Shown in pieces: positions 6,787-10,418 of a stretch of DNA of 10,418 bases. Both the position numbers and the translations under genes were made by a program. The number at the start of each line of letters is the position of its first letter. The stretch's first letter is position 1. The DNA comes from Wolbachia pipientis (lineage in GTDB: Bacteria; Pseudomonadota; Alphaproteobacteria; Rickettsiales; Anaplasmataceae). The notes beneath the pieces were generated by a model. The model saw nothing but the letters and a program-made list of their open reading frames with translations, searched no databases and was not told where the DNA came from. The stretch lies in NCBI RefSeq assembly GCF_023661085.1, contig NZ_JAHDJT010000039.1:1-10418 (forward strand), read 5' to 3'.

Positions 6787-6816
6787 TTGATTATTAATTT
6801 GTTGACTAATTATACT
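6787..6816 (+). promoter_or_regulatory. Possible promoter for the broken gene at 6857-8913
   Basis: TTGATT (6787-6792) and TATACT (6811-6816) are 18 bases apart and point toward the ATG at 6857. The spacer is very AT-rich, so chance matches are likely. Confidence 0.35.
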
Positions 6817-6856
6817 TTTTATTTAATTTTATATTAAGAAATTAATAAACGAGAAT

Positions 6857-7591
6857 ATGCACAACGGTGACATTGGAACTGAGAAGGAGTATAAAATAGA
6901 GGATTTACCTAGGTTCTTTAAGAAGAGGTCTAATACCAACATTCGTTATTGGGAAGACAAATGGGATATGCTATAAACTTGCTTAACTTCCCAATTATAG
7001 ACAAAAAGAGCTCTTTTTCATTTGTTCCATTACCAGTGAAACTTGGTATAAGGACATAAGTAAAGCATTTTCTAATGAATCGGTGGAGGTCAGCACCATT
7101 CGCTCGAAAAGTACTAAAAACGATGTGCAAGAATTCTCGTTTAAGCTAAAACTGTTGAAAGCAACAGGTAAAGACACCTCTAATATGAGACCGCTTCAAA
7201 TAAAACCTTTAATTGATTTTTTTAAAACCTGCCTTTTTCAGGAGAAAAATTTCACAGTCAACATAGAAGTATCGAAAGAAAGTGAGGAATTACATAACAG
7301 CCATGGCGAAGTTAATAATTTTAACACTGTAGAAGAATTTATAAGTAATGCTCCTCTTCAAATCCTCCTGGAAGGAATCACAATTAAACTGCAAGCAAAT
7401 ATCAAGGACATTGACTTAGGTAATTTGCACAAGATTAAGTTATTCCTAAATAAGAAGCTAAAATGCGCGGAAGAGACCAAAGGTGAGAAACAAAGTCAGG
7501 ATACGCCACAAGCAGAAAAAACTAAAAGCGGAGAAGAACGAAATATAGTTCAAGAAGAGAACATACAAGATAAACAGATCGTACCAATGAG
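6857..7591 (+). pseudogene. 5' part of a disrupted gene of unknown function
   Basis: I do not recognise this protein. An ATG at 6857 opens 39 codons (MHNGDIGTEKEYKIEDLPRF onward) that stop at 6974-6976. A second frame, open from about 6934 to 7052 (QMGYAINLLNFPIIDKKSSF within), overlaps it. A third frame is open from 6987 through 7591 (WYKDISKAFSNESVEVSTIR near its start). The switches suggest at least two early frameshifts. If translation begins late instead, GTG 7083 is the likeliest start of the third frame. The product is hydrophilic, rich in Lys and Glu; about residues 130-165 from GTG 7083 are a charged low-complexity linker. No signal peptide or known domain is seen. The frame is then interrupted by the element at 7592-7786, inside which it ends at a TAG (7626-7628). 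Confidence 0.6.
7581..7591. repeat. Left target-site duplication (11 bp)
   Basis: GTACCAATGAG directly precedes the element and is repeated exactly at 7787-7797, directly after it. Confidence 0.85.
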
Positions 7592-7786
7592 CATACGCGT
7601 CAAGTTAAGGAAATGCTGCCAAATATAGCAACATTTAAAGAGGATGTCTTATTTGTTTCATTTATTTTTTAGGAAATTCTTACCTAAAATAAGATAAATT
7701 ATTAACTTAACTACTTAATATTTAAATAGTTTTTTATATCATCTTCTTCCCTCCTTATGTCACTTTTCCTTAACTTGACGCGTATG
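7592..7786. mobile_element. 195-bp non-coding element with terminal inverted repeats (MITE-like)
   Basis: The left end CATACGCGTCAAGTTAAGG (7592-7610, continuing AAA to 7613) is the exact complement of the right end (7765-7786), giving 22-bp perfect terminal repeats. An 11-bp direct repeat GTACCAATGAG flanks both ends. The 151-base interior has no open frame of note. It contains a hairpin, TTTTAGG (7667-7673) with CCTAAAA (7683-7689). The element plus one duplicate is 206 bp, not a multiple of three; it brings a TAG that truncates the upstream frame and an ATG at 7757 that opens the downstream one. Removing 206 bp joins the two frames without a break. It has no transposase and must have moved in trans. 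An 18-bp terminus of the same type occurs at 21-38. Confidence 0.85.
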
Positions 7787-7797
7787 GTACCAATGAG
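7787..7797. repeat. Right target-site duplication (11 bp)
   Basis: GTACCAATGAG, identical to 7581-7591. In both places the reading frame is GTA CCA ATG (V-P-M), which shows that the two flanking frames belonged to one gene. Confidence 0.85.
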
Positions 7798-8254
7798 GGG
7801 CTCGTTTGGCTGCAATGTAACGAATAGCAGGAAGCAAGTTACACGTGCACCAGTAGTTGTTGCTGCAATGTACGACAATTTTACTTGGTTTAAGTCTTTT
7901 CGCCTACTCAACCTTTTTAGTACAGTGCAATTCTTCTTTCAACAGCCGCCAAAGCTGTCACGAAAACAGAGGGCTTTAGCTTACCAACTACCCAAAGAGA
8001 TAGAGCCAAACGAGGTAATACAAAAAAATGAAGGAGAAACAGATGAAACTGCAAAGCTCTCCGATATAGGTCAAACCAAGTCGCATACAGATTATTTCAA
8101 GGCTAATAGAAGAAAGAAATCAAAAAAACAAGCTAAAGCACTGTCAGAAGAGGAAAAACAATTAGCCGTAAGACAAGCACAAAATGATGCCAGAGTAGCT
8201 GTGATAGATAATCAAGCTGAGCACAAGGGGAAAAACTCGATAAAATATTTGTAG
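7787..8254 (+). pseudogene. Middle part of the disrupted gene of unknown function
   Basis: This frame continues the one that ends at 7591. Joined across the element it reads DKQIVPM-RGSFGCNVTNSRK. Today it can start only at an ATG supplied by the element (7757) or at internal ATGs, so any product is chimeric. Visible parts: a fairly hydrophobic patch (APVVVAAMYDNFTWFKSFRL, about 7846-7905) and then a highly charged stretch ending in RRKKSKKQAKALSEEEKQLA, which could be a helix or coiled coil. No known domain is recognised. It stops at TAG 8252-8254. The next gene's frame is open from 8221, upstream of this stop, and carries sensible sequence there, so the stop is probably the result of a one-base deletion in the G/A run at 8227-8235. 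Confidence 0.6.
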
Positions 8255-8256
8255 AA

Positions 8257-8913
8257 GTGATGAATGGATACAAAAATCATGATCCAGAAACATTTCACAA
8301 TATTTTCAACTCGGTGTTCAATATTGTTTATTTCCAAGATAAACAACTACATGAAGTATTAGAGCCAGGTGAAGTATTAGAAGTGTTACAGATACTCAAA
8401 AGGCCACAACCTTCTAATAACTCACTTTTAGGTAAAGAATATTTACAAAGGCAAGTGTATAGAAAAAAAGAGCAATTACTCAAATTAGTTTCAGGTATTC
8501 CCATACAACCTTCTCCACAGCCTGAAAACGTTTCTCACGAAAGTGGAAATCCTTTACCAAATAAAACCACAAGCCCTTCACCAGTAACAAGTACAACTCC
8601 ACCAGCTACTAATACTGCTTTCAAACCGCTGTTAAAAATCGTGTTTTCTTCGAAAGAGACTTATTTTTGTCTATTGTTGATAGCATCCTCTATATCAACG
8701 CTCTGCCTGTGGCATTTGCCGCTAGGAAAAGTGTCAATTTTAAAGGGAGTAGTACCACTAGAGAAAAGAGAAAGTATTGGGATGGTATTGAACATAGGCT
8801 TACCAATACTAGCCACATTATGTGTTCTGAGTTTGGCTTATTTTATATATTCTAAATATTCGGTAGAATCTATTGAGCAGGCAGGTAAAAACAAGTCTCT
8901 TGCCCCCGCTTAA
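8257..8913 (+). CDS. Hypothetical membrane-anchored protein, probably the C-terminal part of the disrupted gene
   Basis: I do not recognise the family. The frame gives 218 residues from GTG 8257 (217 from ATG 8260). It begins with a soluble part (MNGYKNHDPETFHNIFNSVF), then a Pro/Ser/Thr-rich linker (about residues 88-123 from GTG), then two predicted membrane segments, TYFCLLLIASSISTLCLWHL (about 134-153) and GLPILATLCVLSLAYFIY (about 180-197), and a short polar tail. Protein-like sequence in this frame continues upstream of the start (GEKLDKIFVEVMNGYK), overlapping the end of the previous frame; hence the inference that it once formed one protein with 7083-8254. It may still be translated alone, because the preceding stop lies three bases before. 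No clear Shine-Dalgarno sequence is seen. Confidence 0.65.
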   Translation: MMNGYKNHDPETFHNIFNSVFNIVYFQDKQLHEVLEPGEVLEVLQILKRPQPSNNSLLGKEYLQRQVYRKKEQLLKLVSGIPIQPSPQPENVSHESGNPLPNKTTSPSPVTSTTPPATNTAFKPLLKIVFSSKETYFCLLLIASSISTLCLWHLPLGKVSILKGVVPLEKRESIGMVLNIGLPILATLCVLSLAYFIYSKYSVESIEQAGKNKSLAPA

Positions 8914-8964
8914 TGGATAGCTATTTTAAAAGATTTTTTGTGATAACATTATTTATTTTACTGT

Positions 8965-9561
8965 ATGTTTAAGGGAATTATTACAGATATTGGAACTATA
9001 ATTGACACCAAGGCTTGCTCTAACTCCGATCAAATCTTCCATATCAAGGCACAAAATTTATCTTTCATAGGTACAGGAGATTCAATAGCTTGCTCTGGTG
9101 TGTGTTTAACTGTTGTTGACATAATTAACGATGTATTCACAGTTCAAGTGTCTCAAGAAACCGTGAAGGTTACTAACCTAAATAATTGGAAAGTAGGAAA
9201 GAAAATAAACCTAGAACAAGCAATGAGACTGAGTGATAGAATCGATGGCCACCTAGTCCAGGGTCATGTAGATAAGACAGTGCAAATTCTTGCGATCAAG
9301 CAAAATTTGGATTCTCATGAAATCAAGCTGTCGTGCTCACAAGAGTTAATTAAATTTGTTGCAAAAAAGGGATCTGTGACGCTAGATGGAGTTTCTCTCG
9401 CAGTAAATTCAGTTACCAGCCAAGAATTTATTGTTAATATTATTCCCTACACATGGCAAAACACAACTTTTCAGTATAACAAAGTGGATGATTATCTAAA
9501 TTTAGAAGTCGACATGATCGCTAGATATTTAGACCAGTTGATGCAGCATAGATACAATTAA
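8965..9561 (+). CDS. ribE: Riboflavin synthase alpha chain
   Basis: The enzyme converts two molecules of 6,7-dimethyl-8-ribityllumazine to riboflavin, the last step of the pathway. The 198-residue product shows the internal duplication of the family, with two lumazine-binding domains. The first is MFKGIITDIG (1-10), SGVCLTV (44-50) and SQETV (63-67). The second starts near DGHLVQGHVD (94-103) and has KGSVTLDGVSLAVN (135-148), IPYTWQNTTF (160-169) and EVDMIARY (181-188). The canonical N-terminus MFTGII supports the ATG at 8965. K3 and the D94 in place of the usual first glycine of GGH are mild departures. No FMN riboswitch is visible in the short upstream gap. Riboflavin supply to the host has been reported for Wolbachia. 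The gene probably forms a transcript with the cvpA-like gene downstream. Confidence 0.95.
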   Translation: MFKGIITDIGTIIDTKACSNSDQIFHIKAQNLSFIGTGDSIACSGVCLTVVDIINDVFTVQVSQETVKVTNLNNWKVGKKINLEQAMRLSDRIDGHLVQGHVDKTVQILAIKQNLDSHEIKLSCSQELIKFVAKKGSVTLDGVSLAVNSVTSQEFIVNIIPYTWQNTTFQYNKVDDYLNLEVDMIARYLDQLMQHRYN

Positions 9562-9617
9562 TTTTACAATTTCGTTGTTTGCAATTATTATATCTTGAAA
9601 ACTATATAATATGTAGT

Positions 9618-10208
9618 ATGCTTTTCGATTGTCTAATTATTTTCATTATTATTGTATGCGTAATAATCTCGGTAACTAGAGGCTTTATAAAAGAATTATG
9701 CGCGTTAATGTTTTTGTTTTTGTCGGTTTTTCTGACAGCTAATCATTATGATTTCTTCGCTATAAACTATAGCAAATACTTTGATTCTAAAGCTACGCAA
9801 AACATACTTTCTACAATTTCTGTATTTATTATACTCAACCTTATATTTATGATAGTAAACAACTGGCTGATGTACATATTGTCACCCATAAGATTGGGGT
9901 TAATCGATAGGGTTACCGGAATCCTTGTCGGAGCGCTCAGAGGAATATTGCTTTCTTATGTACTATTCTTTGCCGTGCACTTATATTGCTACACGGCACA
10001 TGACAAAAAAGAGGAGCAGTCTAAAATAGAAGCTGAAGACATATTGCCTAATTGGATAATAAATTCGCACTCTTACCAGGCTTTATTTTCAACAGTAGAA
10101 GATATAGTTGATGTGTATATACCGGAGTCGTTGATACTAAAAATAAAAGAGATTGGCGAAGGAATGGTTGACCAAGAAAAGCCTGAAGGTGACAAAAAAG
10201 AAGAGTAA
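9618..10208 (+). CDS. cvpA: CvpA family inner-membrane protein
   Basis: CvpA proteins are four-segment inner-membrane proteins linked to colicin V export and envelope homeostasis in enterobacteria; the role in this organism is unknown. From ATG 9618 the product has 196 residues. The first segment (about 2-18) is followed by TRGFIKELCAL, the family's RGF(I/V)KE signature. Further segments lie at about 27-40, 65-87 and 102-123. RLGLIDRVTGILVGALRGIL (about 92-111) matches the conserved LDRxxGxxxGxxRG motif before the last segment. The tail is acidic and lysine-rich. The same frame is open upstream to a TTG at 9579, but the ATG at 9618 gives the normal N-terminus and is preferred. A TATAAT at 9605-9610 lies too near this ATG for a normal leader. 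Confidence 0.88.
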   Translation: MLFDCLIIFIIIVCVIISVTRGFIKELCALMFLFLSVFLTANHYDFFAINYSKYFDSKATQNILSTISVFIILNLIFMIVNNWLMYILSPIRLGLIDRVTGILVGALRGILLSYVLFFAVHLYCYTAHDKKEEQSKIEAEDILPNWIINSHSYQALFSTVEDIVDVYIPESLILKIKEIGEGMVDQEKPEGDKKEE

Positions 10209-10225
10209 TACTCATGCTTATAAGG

Positions 10226-10240
10226 CACAACTGTACGAAC
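10226..10240. repeat. Short dispersed repeat, inverted relative to 39-53
   Basis: CACAACTGTACGAAC is the complement of the bases that follow the element end at 39-53 (GTTCGTACAGCTGTG), with one mismatch. The pair lies at opposite ends of the window. Confidence 0.4.
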
Positions 10241-10265
10241 ATTGCAATTAGCAGATAATTTGCGG

Positions 10266-10385
10266 GTGTCATCCCAGCATTTCCGTAATCATCAAAAACG
10301 TCGTATTTTATCATAAAACAGCTACTTTTATACTTACCTACTTGATAAAATTCCTAGATTCCAGCGTCAAGCGCTGGAATGACAT
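10266..10385. repeat. Composite palindromic repeat region at the right end
   Basis: GGTGTCATCCCAGC (10266-10279) is nearly complementary to GCTGGAATGACATC (about 10373-10386), 12 of 14 bases. The right part includes the perfect palindrome at 10358-10380. The interval in between is AT-rich with no open frame, so this may be one larger repeat unit or two decayed ones. Confidence 0.4.
10358..10380. repeat. Palindromic element (WPE type)
   Basis: Arms ATTCCAGCG (10358-10366) and CGCTGGAAT (10372-10380) flank the loop TCAAG. It differs from the copy inside the uracil-DNA glycosylase gene by a single loop base and lies in an intergenic spacer. Confidence 0.8.
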
Positions 10386-10418
10386 CTTCCTATCCAGTTC
10401 ATGAATTGCAACCAGCTA

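Noticed and set aside
6930..7177. Minus-strand frames opposite the broken gene's 5' part
   Set aside because: They have no family resemblance and lie opposite a more protein-like plus-strand frame.
7757..7786. Native start of the 7757 frame at ATG 7757
   Set aside because: Its first ten codons lie inside the mobile element, so this start is a product of the insertion and not the original start.
8914..8964. FMN riboswitch before ribE
   Set aside because: The gap is only 51 bases and holds none of the conserved RFN-element segments.
9579..9617. TTG at 9579 as the start of the CvpA-like protein
   Set aside because: The 13 extra residues are not expected in the family, and ATG 9618 places the first membrane segment at the N-terminus as usual.
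1..10418. CRISPR array or defence system
   Set aside because: No regularly spaced direct repeats and no cas-like or other defence-type genes are present; repeats here are dispersed palindromes and element ends.

Overview
The window is AT-rich and reads as a chromosomal segment of a Wolbachia-type alphaproteobacterial endosymbiont. The basis is the style of the housekeeping proteins (FtsA, peptide deformylase, an alphaproteobacterial uracil-DNA glycosylase, GlmU, PheS, riboflavin synthase, CvpA), the short palindromes with ATTCCAGCG/CGCTGGAAT arms typical of Wolbachia palindromic elements, and the many decayed insertion sequences between compact genes. This assignment comes from recognition, not a database search.

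Layout. Bases 21-38 are the end of a small repeat element that starts outside the window. ftsA (minus, 90-1328) and def (plus, 1467-2006) diverge from a shared AT-rich spacer. def overlaps a uracil-DNA glycosylase gene (1996-2820) that carries an in-frame palindromic element. Bases 2821-4428 hold no intact protein gene. They contain a 28-base perfect palindrome, an internally deleted IS5-type element of 292 bp flanked by TAA, a long hairpin, tRNA-Lys (minus, 3606-3678), an IS481-type transposase relic and two inverted copies of a degenerate repeat. On the minus strand pheS (5668-6711) and glmU (4429-5667) form a tightly coupled pair; glmU starts with GTG directly after the pheS stop codon.

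Bases 6857-8913 hold the remains of what looks like one large gene of unknown function. Its 5' end is scattered over three frames. A 195-bp non-coding element with 22-bp terminal inverted repeats and an 11-bp target duplication interrupts the middle. A probable one-base deletion near 8228-8235 separates a C-terminal part with two predicted membrane segments. Removing the element and one target copy restores the frame exactly, so the order of events can be read from the DNA.

The right end carries ribE (riboflavin synthase, 8965-9561) followed by a cvpA-like membrane protein gene (about 9618-10208), then a repeat-rich spacer with another palindromic element. The intact genes serve cell division, protein maturation, DNA repair, envelope precursor synthesis, translation and riboflavin supply. 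The spacers and the broken gene record repeated insertion and decay.
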